Assembly: GCA_010015675.1 (NCBI GenBank)
Contig: ML977007.1
Location: forward strand, 97,354 to 161,353
Direction of reading: 5' to 3'
Length of the DNA: 64,000 nucleotides
Source: Byssothecium circinans
Taxonomy: Eukaryota; Ascomycota; Dothideomycetes; Pleosporales; Massarinaceae
Shown: positions 1 to 11,521 of the stretch, one piece after another
How positions within the stretch are numbered: position 1 is the stretch's first letter
How the letters are laid out: each line of letters starts with the position of its first letter
Translations under genes and position numbers: made by a program
Notes under the pieces: model-generated
The model's database searches: none
The model's input: only the letters and a program-made list of their open reading frames with translations
Told to the model about the DNA's origin: nothing

Positions 1-548
1 TTACCTTGACAGTTTGCTAAGAAGGCTTCGGCATGGACGCTCGCATCTTCAAGGTGTTCATTTTCCAGTATTGTTTCCTTTTTTATGAGTGGCGCCATCT
101 GTTCCAAAAGAGAGAAGGCCAGATGCGAGTATTTATCAAGTTGACCAAGCCAAACTCTCGTTTGCCGACTCTGTCGATAGATATCCGCCATTATAGCTAC
201 TTGCTGGTTTCTTTCTGGGATACTCTTTTGATTAATGCTTATTTGGTCAGCCCATAGAAGTATTTCGCTGTCATCCCACGGGGGCTGCTCCGAGAGCTGT
301 CGAAGGAAGAAGAATAAAGAGATTGTTATCTCGAGGACTTTTCCATCAACGACGACGGGCAGCTTATCTTTTAAGTCGCCCCAGGTGTAGGACAGAGCGT
401 CATAAATAGGCTTTTGAGCGAGATCAACTTCGATAAGATTGATGCGCAAGGTCTGGTCGTCATTTTTGTGATTGGTCCCGCGCGGAGTCAAGCGTATGAG
501 TCGAATGCTGCTGGGGCGACCGAGAGGCTTGTATGAATAATACTCCAT
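1..548 (-). CDS. HET-domain (heterokaryon incompatibility) protein, N-terminal part
   Basis: The reverse strand reads open from an ATG at 548 to the left edge, giving 182 codons with no stop, so the 3' part lies outside the window. The N-terminus (MEYYSYKPLGRPSSIRLIRL) leads into the classic HET block: YDALSYTWGD (about residues 49-58), LLWADQISINQ (about 97-107), ERNQQVAIMADIYR (about 112-125) and TRVWLG (130-135). HET proteins act in fungal allorecognition, where contact between unlike strains triggers a cell-death reaction; many paralogues have no known partner. No intron is needed in the visible part. Partner specificity cannot be judged because the C-terminal region is missing. The family call is sure; the biological role is inference. 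Confidence 0.85.
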   Translation of the reverse strand, partial: MEYYSYKPLGRPSSIRLIRLTPRGTNHKNDDQTLRINLIEVDLAQKPIYDALSYTWGDLKDKLPVVVDGKVLEITISLFFFLRQLSEQPPWDDSEILLWADQISINQKSIPERNQQVAIMADIYRQSRQTRVWLGQLDKYSHLAFSLLEQMAPLIKKETILENEHLEDASVHAEAFLANCQG

Positions 549-1767
549 GTTCACCATTTGAACTTGTAAAGAGGAAGCAGTGGTCTTGGTAAGGACTTTG
601 TATATATGCGATGCAGGGCGTCCTGATTAGCGTCAGGAAACCCCGCACGATGCATGATGCACGCTGCGTAATGCAGTCCGAGTCCTCCAACACCGCCCCA
701 CATTAAATGGTCTTTAGCGCTACGCCGCTTTTGGGTTTCGATATTGTTGGTAAGCGAGTCTGCTGATTTTGCAACTTCAAGGTTATAGACATATAGACCG
801 CATAGAAGCGCTTTAGATTCTATTATCGCGCTCGGAATACAGTCTCACCATACCTATCCATAAATGACAGGTTTTTCAAGGGAATGTATAGGCTTTCCTA
901 TGAGTATGAGACTGTCTGGCACAACGCTTTTTGCGACCGTTGACGCTAAAGGTCGTATTGCACGGTAAGCGGGAGCTGACTCAAGAAGACAATAAAGGAT
1001 AAATTCAACTCAAAGTTCGAGGCTGCTATTCTGAGGATATCTACGCTTCAAATTCGATGTTGGCATTGTTGCGTTGAGAACTGTTAGGAGTGTCCTGCTA
1101 TGTAGGGATGGACGCTACCATAATAGTGGTGAGGTCCGTGCTACGCATTCACATTGTTGAGCACCAACTATCCAAGAAGTTAAACAAAGAGGATGCCGTC
1201 ATGACAATGCCATTGTACTAAGAATATACGTGAAAGCGTCGTGTCTACTTCAATGTTAACAACGCAAGCTTGGAGAGAGACAAAGAACGGATCGTCAGCA
1301 GAGAACAGGTCACCAGAAGCGTGCCCGATATGTTGTATGTACTGTATGTATTGCGCTATGAATTGAAGGTGTCCGAAGACGGAAGAGGATAAAAACAGTC
1401 ACTGATGTATACACATACAACACGCTGTCTCGTTCCTTGTTGCCGTGCTCGAGCACCTTCCTACCTAATCCCATCTCCTCTCATATTCCATACCATGCCA
1501 TGCCTATCCTAACAAAAAGACGCCGATTGTATGCAGGGGTATAAACGTTGTTGTCATGACCGAGCCTCCCAATGCAGAAAAAACCTTGAAAAAACCTTAA
1601 GCACTATCACCTATGCTGTTGCAAAACCCAGATACCAAGCCCGAAAGTTGAAGTTGAAGAAATTAAAGTATGTATTCTAAGGAATGGCTCAATGAGCAGC
1701 CACTGAGAGAATGTTAGTGTTCATATTGATATATGAAAAAGCAGAATGGAAGGCTTAGCTATTGAGC
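549..1767. other. Intergenic, no gene seen
   Basis: About 1.2 kb between the HET gene start and the 3' end of the LPMO-like gene. Reading frames are short and carry no recognisable domain. It should hold the HET promoter at its left and the downstream gene's 3' UTR at its right. Confidence 0.5.
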
Positions 1768-3201
1768 TTAGTCTTCAAGGGAAGTAGACGTACCCCTAAA
1801 CTTGGCACCGTGTCGCACGTCACGACGCGCGCGAGGCGTGGCAGTGGCAGCTGGAGCCGTCACGGTGACCATGATAACATCCGTGACTGTGACGGCATCG
1901 TTCTTGTCGTTGCCTTTGCCGCTAGGGCTAGCGGGGGCATCAGTAGGCTGAAGACGACCCGGGCGGGTGCTCATCATAGGGATGTCGTCGTTCCCAGCCG
2001 CAGGTGAAGTTGGTTTGCTTCCAGCGGGAGCGGAAGGCTTGCTGCCAGCAGCAGTGGAAGGCTTGGTGCCAGCAGCAGTGGAAGGCTTGGTATCAGCAAC
2101 AGTGGAAGGCTTGCTACCAGCAGCAGAGGTGATGGTGGAGAGAGTAGTCGGCGCAGCTGCAGGCTTGGAAGAGCCAGCAGCTGGGGCAGAGGGGGTTCCC
2201 GCGGCAGGAGGAGCTGGAGCAGCCGAAGAGCCAGAGCCAGAACCCAATCCCATCTTGCTGAAGTATGGGCCAGGCTCGGCCTTGATGGGGTTGGTGTACA
2301 AGGCGGTACGGGACGCGAAGTCGGCAGGAGCCTTGGACATTGCGTCCTGCTGGCCGAGGGGGTATTTGGGCTTCGCATCTTGCTTGAAGGTATCCACGAC
2401 GTCGACGTCGATGCAAGTGGTGTAGTATTGTGACTTGCCGGTTGGGAGGGTTGGGTCTTTGCCCGGCATAGTGTTCCATTGCCATACCCAGTAAAGGGTC
2501 AGGGGCTGGCCAGTCTTTGCGTCCTCGGGGATCTTGACGTCGGTCTCGCAGAACAGGCCCATGTTGCCTGGAGCGTTGTCCGAGGCCTGGCCCATGGCAA
2601 AGTTCGGGTACTTTTTCTGGCGCTCCTTGAACCATTTAGTGGCCAGTTCCGGTCTGGGCATCTCGTAGCATCGCCCGTCGTCAAAGTTGTTCATTCCAAC
2701 AACAAAGCCGCGCTTGTCACCACCCTGGCCGTCCTGTGTCCATTGGAGGACGTCGACAAGCTTCTCGTCCTCCTTTGGCTTCGTCGTACCATAGACGAAA
2801 ATGGTACCACCAGCCTTGGGTTTCGGCACGTTGGTGCTGTCTTCAAGAAGGGTTGTATGTCCGTTTTCCACGTAGCGCATAGCGATAAACTTGCCAGGTA
2901 CCGCTTGAAGGCGCGGGTACTTTTCGCTAGACTGCTTAGCCTTTCGTTGATTAGGATGACAGAGAATAGACTCTTCGCCGATCCACGGGTTCGACTTCTC
3001 CTTCTCCTGAGGAAGTAGGTAGTTCATGCTGTTACCATCAAACCCAGGGTCGGTCTTGGCGACCATACCGCGTGCGTAGCCGTACTCGCCAACGTACTCG
3101 CCCTTATCATTGATGTTGCGCAGCTGCTCAACCCAAGAATGTCCGGCAGCGACACGTGCAAGGCTCAAGCCCGCGAGGGCCGCCATCCGCAGACTAGGCA
3201 T
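1768..3201 (-). CDS. Secreted LPMO-like protein (DUF7492-type) with repetitive tail
   Basis: A single exon of 477 codons. Residues 1-20 form a signal peptide (MPSLRMAALAGLSLARVAAG), and the most likely cleavage leaves a mature protein starting HSWVEQL, so His21 becomes residue 1. An exposed N-terminal His is the hallmark of copper-dependent lytic polysaccharide monooxygenases. I associate this HSWVEQL-type fungal family with DUF7492, from memory. Residues about 21-320 are the globular part, with scattered Cys that could form disulfides. The rest is a Ser/Thr/Ala/Pro linker with 8-residue repeats (KPSTAAG-like) and a Val/Thr-rich end, typical of O-glycosylated cell-wall tails; no clear GPI signal is visible. 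A secreted enzyme or wall protein is likely, and oxidative polysaccharide cleavage is inference. Confidence 0.7.
   Translation of the reverse strand: MPSLRMAALAGLSLARVAAGHSWVEQLRNINDKGEYVGEYGYARGMVAKTDPGFDGNSMNYLLPQEKEKSNPWIGEESILCHPNQRKAKQSSEKYPRLQAVPGKFIAMRYVENGHTTLLEDSTNVPKPKAGGTIFVYGTTKPKEDEKLVDVLQWTQDGQGGDKRGFVVGMNNFDDGRCYEMPRPELATKWFKERQKKYPNFAMGQASDNAPGNMGLFCETDVKIPEDAKTGQPLTLYWVWQWNTMPGKDPTLPTGKSQYYTTCIDVDVVDTFKQDAKPKYPLGQQDAMSKAPADFASRTALYTNPIKAEPGPYFSKMGLGSGSGSSAAPAPPAAGTPSAPAAGSSKPAAAPTTLSTITSAAGSKPSTVADTKPSTAAGTKPSTAAGSKPSAPAGSKPTSPAAGNDDIPMMSTRPGRLQPTDAPASPSGKGNDKNDAVTVTDVIMVTVTAPAATATPRARRDVRHGAKFRGTSTSLED
2012..2131 (-). repeat. 24-bp coding tandem repeat, five units
   Basis: Five imperfect 24-bp units (2012, 2036, 2060, 2084 and 2108 as unit starts) encode the KPST(A/V)A(G/D)(S/T) repeats of the LPMO-like protein's tail. 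The two units from 2036 to 2083 are almost identical. Repeat number is a likely site of length variation between strains. Confidence 0.85.
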
Positions 3202-6064
3202 ATTGGGGTGGGGTGTAAGTATGTTGCTTGACCTGCAAGACGTGGGATTCGTAAATAATGTGGGTGTATCGCCGGCGATAGTGTGATATTGTAGTATAAG
3301 TGGGTGCGGCGAGTGGTTCGTGTGTGAGTGTGTGTGTGTGCTGTTGGCGACAGTCGAGGAAAATTATAGTGCTCGTAGAAATAGTCTCCAAAGTAGCCTT
3401 GGCGCCGAATACACAACGCGGACGTGAACCAAAAGAGAATCCGTCTTCACACCGTATTGTTCAATAGCCCCACAATCCCATTGTCCATCAATGAACAATA
3501 AAGAATTCCTTTTGTTGCCCGCAACACAAGGCCACGCACAGCGAGTGAAGGGGAGAGGGAAAGAAGAGGAGAGAAGGGAACGGAACAGGGAAAGGTGGCG
3601 AAGGGTCGGCGTGAAGAGGGCCAGAGAACAAGTGACACGGATAGGCACCGGCAGCCTTTATCAGGCGGGTGAATGGTGGTGAGACAAGAGACAGACAGAC
3701 GCGGGTAGGCAAAGGCCCAAGACCCAGATACAAATGCTTCACCCGAGAAAGGGAAGGGAAAGAGACGACAACAGCCAATAAAGAGACATAGACTATAGGC
3801 AACGAAACCAGGACGCCACACCACGCGCTCGCATTTAAACTTTTTGAGCCTGATCTTGCCGCGTTCGATCTGTGTTTCAAATGGTAAGGTGGGCCTGCGC
3901 TGTAGGCGCTACAATACCTTGACCACCTGCTCACCCGTTCCACACCCACTAGAGCGTTTGCGCCGTGTACCTGCAGCGGCAGCAGCAGCAGCTATATTGA
4001 TAAGCACCCAAATTACATGAGAAGTCGGGATACGGTCAAACACGCAATGTGCGCCATTGAGTGTCAAGATGGTCATGGGTGCCTTCTCGCAGTCTGCCGT
4101 AGATGTGAGTTCGGCATCTGTAGTAGACACCGGCATGAAGCGACCAGGTTCTGCGAGGTTTTGCGACGCTTCCCAGGGGAGCCATCTCCCTGAATTTTAG
4201 AGCAGCCGCGAGGGATGGTGATGGCGATGCCCAGACGGTGAGGAGCGCAAAGACTGCACGGGTCACGGCGCGGGAGTGGTAGGCGCAGAGAGTGCACAAG
4301 AGCGATACGATGCGCCCCGCTGTCCAGGAAACAAAGTCGCGCAACGCGACGACAGGTGATCGTGGGCCGAAGAGGCGCTTCGAGAGGGAAGAGATGGGAT
4401 GAAGTGGAGGTGGTAGCCCCGCCTTTCCGTTGTTGTTTCAGGTCCAAGCGCAGGATGGCTTTTGTTGGGTAGCGGTTAGTCTTCCCTTGCACACTACAGC
4501 CGAGACGACATGATTGGTGCGCATTGCTCGACGATGCACTTCCCCGTGTTGTGCGCCCAGCTTGACGCTCATCCTGTCTCCGGATTTTTGAAGAGGGAGA
4601 TGATTCATGCCAACGAGAATCGTGTTTGCTGAACGAGAAATCTGCTCCCGATTCATTTCTGAGATCGTTAGTTGCGTTTCGATTTTTAACATGGGCCATC
4701 TGGACCGGTGATTCGTAATCTGCGACCCAGACATGCCGTCACCATCACCTGCAGGCATCGTGACGGGAAGTGAGATGAAGCGTCTCTCGTGAAGAAAGTT
4801 TGATGACCTCGGCAGTGAAGCCGTTGTTGGTATGCCCATTGTGCTGACATTTTCAACCTGGACTGAGTGAGAAGGTGACGCGACAGCACATTCGAAGTCT
4901 TCACTCAACCAGCTGCATTCCATCGCGCGCTTCGAGATGCTGTGTCTTCTCGATGAAGCGAGTGCGAATCGAAAGAGGAAGCAATACTGATGGCAAGGTT
5001 TAGGCTCATGGGAAACGTCTGCCAACACTTCCCATCACCTGAGCTCCATAGGATACGATTCCGACAAGCGCTCCCTTGTTCGAAGTATCCCGATGCGACA
5101 TTGTATTACTGGATACCAGACACTGACAAGGAGGTCGACAAGAAGGCGACAGCAATAGCCAGCCGCCGACCCACTCTTCATAAAGAGATGCCGCTCCCAC
5201 TCCTGGCCGCTCGAGTCGTTATCGGCTGCTCCCAAGTGTTCCGATACCATTCCAAGATCCACCCGTCCATCCGCAAATTTCGAGGGTCTGGAGAAGACGG
5301 GCCAACGTTACCGTCGCATAGAGTTGATCATGGGATGTAGTAATTATCTTTAGCAAGAGCTCCCTTCTTCGCGGCACGGCATCCACCCTTTGATTAGAGT
5401 GCGTGAGCGTCTCAAGATAGAACACCTGTATCCCACTCGAAGCCTTCTCCGCGTCAAAGCTAAGTTTGGCATATCAGTGAAAGAGAGGGTGGGCATCTGA
5501 AAATTGAGACGTTGTAAGGGTATTGAACTTATGAGAAGCGAAACAAGTTTGGAACTGAAAGGTTAGGATTATATATAGCGGGTTTCTCTGGGCAGAAGAT
5601 CCAAGCCCTGACACGCGAATGAAAGGGAGATGGATCTAGACAGGAAAGCATTGACAAACACGCCAACGGCTGTAAGAGGTGAACGCAGACTGCGATAGAT
5701 CCGACATTGAGCCTGGGTGGTTGATGGTGAAGGCAGCAGTAAAAGTGAGATGCAAGTAGAGTTTTTCGCTGGACGGAGTAGACGTTGTAAAATTAATCTA
5801 AGCTTTTACCGTCTTGAGAATAAGGTTGGGTAGTTGCGTTATCCTACTCTCCTTGCCACGCGTGAGAGGCAGATACTCGTGACTACCAGTCGAAGCTAGA
5901 AGATTCTTGGCACCGCTGACAAAGCTCGCCGCGTATTCAGATCTCAAGATTTCCATCGCGAAGAACCCAACCAACCTCACCAGCACCACGCCTCTCTATC
6001 ACCACCTCCCTCCACACCTACGCAACCCACTCCCCATCCTCTCGCGACCCACGCACCGCCCGCC
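3202..6064. other. Intergenic, no supportable gene
   Basis: About 2.9 kb between the divergent LPMO-like gene and U2AF35. A TG-rich microsatellite lies near 3325-3342. Overlapping frames on the minus strand at about 4.0-5.0 kb reach 200 codons, but the residues are low in hydrophobic pattern, no domain is seen and they contradict each other, so I treat them as chance. Confidence 0.5.
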
Positions 6065-6792
6065 ATGGCCAACTACCTCGCCTCCATCTTCGGAACGGAG
6101 CAGGACAAAGTAAACTGCAGTTTCTACTACAAGATCGGCGCATGCCGCCACGGCGACCGATGCTCGCGCAAACACGTCAAGCCCTCGTACTCGCAGACGA
6201 TCCTGCTCCCCAACCTCTACCAGAACCCGGCCTACGACCCCAAGAACAAGATGAACCCGCAGCAGATGCAGATGCACTTCGATGCGTTTTACGAGGACAT
6301 TTGGTGCGAGTTGTGTCAATATGGGCTCGTGGAGGAGGTTGTCGTCTGCGATAACAATAACGACCGTACGTCCTCCTTTTCCCCTCTTCCACTCTTTTCT
6401 TGCCACGGCGAGCTTGGAGGTTTTGCTTTGACGGGAGCATGCGGCTAACAAATCACAATACAACAGATCTCATCGGCAACGTCTACGTGCGCTTCAAGTA
6501 CGAAGAAGACGCGCAGAAAGCCTGCGACGCGCTCAATTCGCGCTGGTACGCGGGCCGCCCCATCTACTGCGAACTCTCCCCCGTCACCGACTTCCGCGAA
6601 GCGTGTTGCCGCCTCAATAGCGGCGAGGGCTGCGTCCGCGGCGGCTTCTGCAACTTTATCCATCGCAAGGAACCCGGTGGCGATCTGGAGAGGGAGCTCG
6701 ATATGTGCACGAGGAAGTGGTTGAAGGAGAGGGGGAGGGATCCGAGGAGTATGAGCAGGAGCCCGACGCCTGTTAAGCAGGAGAGATATTAG
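6065..6792 (+). CDS. U2 snRNP auxiliary factor small subunit (U2AF35)
   Basis: Two exons, 6065-6365 and 6467-6792, give 208 aa; the 101-bp intron has GTACGT, a GCTAAC branch site and CAG. The protein binds the AG at 3' splice sites together with U2AF65 and helps recruit U2 snRNP in the nucleus. Visible domains are a first CCCH zinc finger (about 18-37, CSFYYKIGACRHGDRCSRKH), an atypical RRM/UHM in which the intron falls (IGNVYVRFKYEEDAQKA), and a second CCCH finger (CCRLNSGEGCVRGGFCNFIH). The C-terminus is short, with only a few Arg/Ser (SMSRSPTPVK), much less than the metazoan RS tail; fungal orthologues are similar. Start context is gccATGgcc. Convergent with the next gene. Confidence 0.95.
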
Positions 6793-7498
6793 GGGATTGC
6801 GATGGAAGCGGTGAAGCGATGATACTGGGAATGGCGGGCTTCTACAGTGATCGGGCTGCTTTTTGGTCTTCTTCTGGGCCATGGGACGGCTGCTGCTGGA
6901 AGCCGGATCGGAAGGTCTACAAGCTACGCTGTGCCGCATTCGTGCGCATAGCTAGTTTCGACAACACTCCATTAGGACCGGCGTTTGGGAATCGGTGTGA
7001 TACCTCGAATTTGGGGCAAGGCGCTATGAGATGGGCATTGTATAATCTTTTGTGTAATTAATCGCACCTGTAGTACAGTCGCTGACTGAAGCTAGGTAGG
7101 CAGCCTATCAAAATGGAAAAAGTCTTACATGAGTTTTGAACCTCACACATGTGCACACATACTTGAACTATGCTTCCTGTACAGTTGTGAAAGTGAAAAC
7201 AATAAGAATCAAAAAGGTACATCTGAAAGAAGAAGTTGGGTATCAACGCCGTCTCCGCGGCCGTCCGTCCGTCTGAATCTGTCTGTGGTATCATGTATGC
7301 GGAACTGTACAAAAGAAAGGATTAATCCAGCCATTCCGCACGCTCGCTCTAAACGCTTCAAGCGAAAAGAAAGCAGCTGGAAGGACCAAAGAAGAGAAAA
7401 GTCATCCATCCCTCATTCCCGAGCAAGAAAAGGTCTCCATATTACACCAAGCCATCAGCTCCCTTTCCATCTCCCATACCTCTCTCATCCCTCCCTCA
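6793..7498. other. 3'-3' intergenic region
   Basis: Lies between two convergent genes and should contain both 3' UTRs. No domain-bearing frame is seen. Confidence 0.5.
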
Positions 7499-8200
7499 TT
7501 ATATTATCCCCTTCTGCTTCAACACCAGCACAGTCGCCACCACACCCGCGACCAAACACGCCACCACGCCCCAAAACCCCCAGCACATGTACGTCCGCTG
7601 CTTGCTCTTGCGCTGCTGGTTCTCGAGCCATGAGTCCCTATTTGACGGGTCAGCGGATACAGAGGTCCAAAACTTGAAGCGCGATTGCGGACGGCCTGAG
7701 AGTCCCAGCGTCATTTGCGAGGAGTTGGCGTGTCGGGTGAAAGGGTTGCTGCGGGCGCGCGGCCGCGTGATCGAGGTTTTTGACTTTGTGGATTTGGGGG
7801 TGGGTGTTTTGGTGAGGCGGTTTGGTCTCGTGGGGGGCTGGGTGTGGGCTAGGGGAGGTGTTGCTGGGGGTGTGGGGTGAGTGATGGGGCGCTGGGAGTC
7901 TGGTGATGGGGCGGCTGTCATGGGCCGTAGCGCGACTGGACTCATGGGTTGCGGATGCTGCGAGAATTTCGGAATAGGGTTCGTGAACGTCGGATCCAGG
8001 ATGTGCGACTCGGACCGTGGAGTCGCGACGGGCGACGGCATGGTGGTGGAGTCTAAGGATACTGAAGAGGATAGGGCTAGGGCAGTCACATACGTGTGCT
8101 TGAGCTCTGGATGCTTCGCCAATTCCTCCTTCAGAGCCTCGTCTTGGTGGACGGCGATGCTGAAGCGTTTCCAGAAGTTGGGGTCGCGGACTGTGGCCAT
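7499..8200 (-). CDS. Putative tail-anchored membrane protein, function unknown
   Basis: An uninterrupted frame encodes 233 aa from the ATG at 8200 (MATVRDPNFWKRFSIAVHQD). The same frame stays open for 82 more codons upstream, but that stretch looks like 5' UTR and the chosen Met begins the conserved-looking block. Residues 1-40 are charged and helical (DEALKEELAKHPELKHTY). Residues about 45-190 are Pro/Ser/Thr-rich and probably disordered. A single hydrophobic segment near the C-terminus (FWGVVACLVAGVVATVLVLK) is followed by only a few residues, which is the layout of a tail-anchored protein of the ER or mitochondrial outer membrane. No enzyme domain is recognised. Confidence 0.75.
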   Translation of the reverse strand: MATVRDPNFWKRFSIAVHQDEALKEELAKHPELKHTYVTALALSSSVSLDSTTMPSPVATPRSESHILDPTFTNPIPKFSQHPQPMSPVALRPMTAAPSPDSQRPITHPTPPATPPLAHTQPPTRPNRLTKTPTPKSTKSKTSITRPRARSNPFTRHANSSQMTLGLSGRPQSRFKFWTSVSADPSNRDSWLENQQRKSKQRTYMCWGFWGVVACLVAGVVATVLVLKQKGII

Positions 8201-9821
8201 GTCCCGGCTGCAGTTTGTAGGTTGTGGCGGTATGGATAGAGGCGGCGCTCGGAACGGGTAAGGAGTGTGGGTGCGAAGAGGGCCGGCTCGGTGGAAACGT
8301 TGGTGGTTTAGTGGAGCGAGTGAATGAAGTGTTTGTTCATAGAACCGATCAAAGGAAAGTTGGAGGAAGGCGCAGGCGAGGCGTTGGGAAGGAGCGGAAA
8401 GAGCGACTGTGTACGTCGGCGATAACGGCAGGAACCTCAACGTCACACCTCGGAGCGTACAAGCGTCAGGTGGTGTAGGTCGATGTCGTCAATTGGAATG
8501 CATTTGATCGGTTATGTTCCACTACAAAGGTCGGAATAATGAGGTTCTACGAGGTCGCAACTTCGAGTGTCGATTGGGCGGGCACGACGTGGAATGAGGG
8601 GGAAATGTGCACTATTTTCGTGCGCCGGTTGCGCCTCGTTGCTGATAGGTATTCGCTGTCGTGGAATGTTTGATGTAGATTTGGATGGGAAATTCGTAGG
8701 TGGAGCCTCGAAGGCTTGTGTTCCGTTTTGGTTGCGCAAACGTTCGAAACAGTGGATATGTCAATAAGAAGAGCCCAGGTTTGTCGGGACTGCCCGCAGC
8801 AGTGAAGGTTTTGAATTTTTCTCGGAGTAGAAAGAAAAGCGGCACGTCCAGGCGCGATTTCGAAGGGAATGTGAAGCAAAAGAGTGGACCGGTGGAGAAA
8901 CCAGCACAACAACAACAGACCGCAACACGGTGAGATGGGATGAAGGAAGGAGACTGTATTGAACAAAACGAAGCCATGCAATGGCATACTTAGGACCCTT
9001 CTTATCGAGTCGAGCTTAACGTTCTTCCAAGGCAGGTCGTCTTTTCATCTTACCTCACATGTGCACTGTCCTCGGCCACTTTCCGCGATGATCGTCAACC
9101 AGACTGTTCACCCTGTGAAATGTGAAGTGGTCTTTGCCATCCCATCTTTCGGCCGGGCCACCAATGATGTGCTTGAAGCATCTTGTGGACATCCTGGGAT
9201 AGCCTTGTGAAAACCAAACGTTGGGCAACTGGCCCGAAATTTGGAGGACTGAGGGCCTTGAATCAGGGCCAATTCCCTGTGATGAATTTTCCGATATGGA
9301 TTCAATATGGAGGGTGCGGGGTGTCTTATCGCATTGTGTGATGGATGGATGGTCATGGATAAATGTGTGGGCGGGTTCAGTACTTAAGGGTTGAGCTGCC
9401 TTTCGAAGGGCACCATCTGTGTTCTGCAGCATGTCTCCGCCTCGCCTCGAAAAGGGCACGTCGGCTCCCGCATCCACGAGGGAAACAGGACGGGAGCACC
9501 GAAAAGTTTCCGATCCATGTCAAGATACCGTTTAGGGCGTCTGAGGTTCCGCGACAGGGCTCATCGTTGACGGTTGAGGTCTGGTGTAATGCTGACCTTT
9601 TGTAAGAATGCGAAAGACGACATCTGCATGTGTTTGGGAGCGGTTGCCACGTTTTCACCGTCCCGCTAGCCATGTCAGCACTCAGCAAGCAGCTAACTCG
9701 CTAGCTTTCCCTCCGTCTCATTAATTTACACTTCCGAAGCATCTTCAAGCCTTTCTTATTGTTTACATCCTTGCGCATATCCTTCCGGCTATATTGACAG
9801 CTGCAAACCGTCAGATCGCAG
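8201..9821. other. Divergent intergenic region, no gene seen
   Basis: 1.6 kb between the starts of the tail-anchored protein gene and the DUF3605 gene, so it carries both promoters. Several open frames of 80-150 codons occur, but none has a domain or credible codon pattern. Confidence 0.5.
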
Positions 9822-10544
9822 ATGCCACACCAGGAGCCACTACCGTTCTGGCTCGTCAACGTCCCGCACGATCAATGGCCGACCGAATGTCCCGACTTCT
9901 TGAAAGATTGCGGTGAAAAGGACCGCGGGATTATCGGGACCCCGGATTCCGAGTACTCAGTGATGGGTTGGGACGAGGTGCGGCATCTCGTCAAGATCAA
10001 TCGCGTGGACCACTTCCATCGGATACCGTCTGACTTGAGGCGGTATCGTCAATTCACACATCGCCTGGTCAAGGAGTATGGCAGTATCATGAACTTCATC
10101 GTCAACGAGAGGCTTCAATGGGAGAGCATGGCGCCAAAAGGTCGACCGTTCGAGTACGATGGTACAGCTCACCCACGAAACCCCCACGCACCACTATCCG
10201 CATACTAACCCCTCGCAGAAGACATCAAGATCCTCTGCAACGACTGGCCCTACGGTATCGACACCAAGATCAAGCATCTCGTCATCTGGACCAAATTCGA
10301 GCTCGAAGATGATGCAGAGACGGGTCTTTCGACGCCCGAATCGCATCGAGAAATCGACGCGTACGTGCAGAAGACGTTCGGGTCTCGACTTCAGCCCGAA
10401 AACTTTGTCTGGTTCAAGAATTGGAAGAGCTTGAAGAGCGTGCACGCTGTCGAGCACTTTCATGTCATGCTGTACGACCCTGATCCGAAGTTCGTGGAAG
10501 AGATCACGAACGGCGATGTACCGATGACGGCAAAGTTCCCATAG
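9822..10544 (+). CDS. DUF3605 protein, N-acetylglucosamine-induced protein 1-like
   Basis: Two exons, 9822-10161 and 10219-10544, give 221 aa. The 57-bp intron starts GTACAG, has an ACTAAC branch site and ends GCAG. The protein carries the family pattern: PFWLVNVP and WPxxCPDFL at the N-terminus, a central [20 protein letters not shown] block, then [14 protein letters not shown] after the intron and HFHVMLYDP near the end. Fungal members are annotated DUF3605 or 'N-acetylglucosamine-induced protein 1' after induction in Candida; a biochemical activity is not established. There is no signal peptide or membrane segment, so it is probably cytosolic. The second-exon frame is fixed by the intron phase (G|AA). 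Confidence 0.85.
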
Positions 10545-11521
10545 GTTTCATGTTGATTGAGTACAGTATACTATAGACAGGGCTGAGGGCGCTCCATAGA
10601 TAGAATGTAGATGGAAATGTACACATTGCTGATACTGCAGGTTTGTATGCGAATGCATAGTCTCACGGGTGGGGCGTGGTCCGAAAAGTGAACACTTGAA
10701 GCAATTGGGCCTGTATGTATAGCCGCGCTAGAGTTTGACAGCGACCTTTACCTGGCTGTTTCCCGTCGGTGGCGCAGGCTCCCGCCGCATGCGTGTTGGA
10801 TACCGGCGTGCTTGCGACGGCGTGTGGCGCATCGCCATTATTCGCAAAACGAAGCCCACACTTCTATCGCACAATTGATACTTGTCCACATCATAAGTTG
10901 CGGGAAGTAGAGAACAATAGTAGGCGCATCTATCCCGCGCTTTGTTATCGCTCGCCCGGGTTGTGCTGCGCGGTGGGTTGGGATGAGCAGACAAAGCATC
11001 CGGCGGTGAGCCCCCATCCCTGCTCGAATGGTTGCTGTGCGATTTCTACCGTAGCCTGGCCCAAAAAAACACCAACCGGCGCACGAACCTCACAAGCAGG
11101 GGGCAATTGACAACGGGCACGCACACACAACACCGCCGCTTCTCGAGAGCCTGTCTCTCTCTACTCCACGCCCATTCCCGTGGCCTCACCCCTCCGCCCT
11201 TCTCCGCGCCCCCTCCGCGCCCCCTCCGCGATCCCCCAGACGTGCGCCGTTGCCAATTACCTTCTGCGCACTGGAACCAACAGTGACTCGGGCACTTTGC
11301 CTCCCCATTGACGCCTGAGTGCAGCGGGCAGCTACATATTCGCTGGATACACGCACTCCCGAGCGCTGACTGTTCAAGGCAGCGTCATCGCCGCCACGCC
11401 TACAGACAATCGCAATTGTGCCTCGTCCTCGTCCCCGTACCCGAGCCACCCCGCCGCGTCAGCTCATGCCGACCACCTAAAGAGCCCGCACACTCACTGA
11501 ATCAACTTCAGTGCAGACACC
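10545..11521. other. Intergenic, HMG-CoA reductase promoter region
   Basis: About 1 kb with no domain-bearing frame. The last 400 bases are pyrimidine-rich (many CCTCCGC and CTCCC runs near 11160-11240), as in many fungal promoters and 5' UTRs, and lead into the ATG at 11522. Confidence 0.45.

Noticed and set aside
4073..5028. Overlapping minus-strand frames near 200 codons each
   Set aside because: Two frames overlap each other, neither has a domain, hydrophobic pattern or intron logic that would mark a real gene.
8547..9477. Minus-strand frames of about 140 codons upstream of the DUF3605 gene
   Set aside because: No domain, and they lie in a promoter region between divergent genes.
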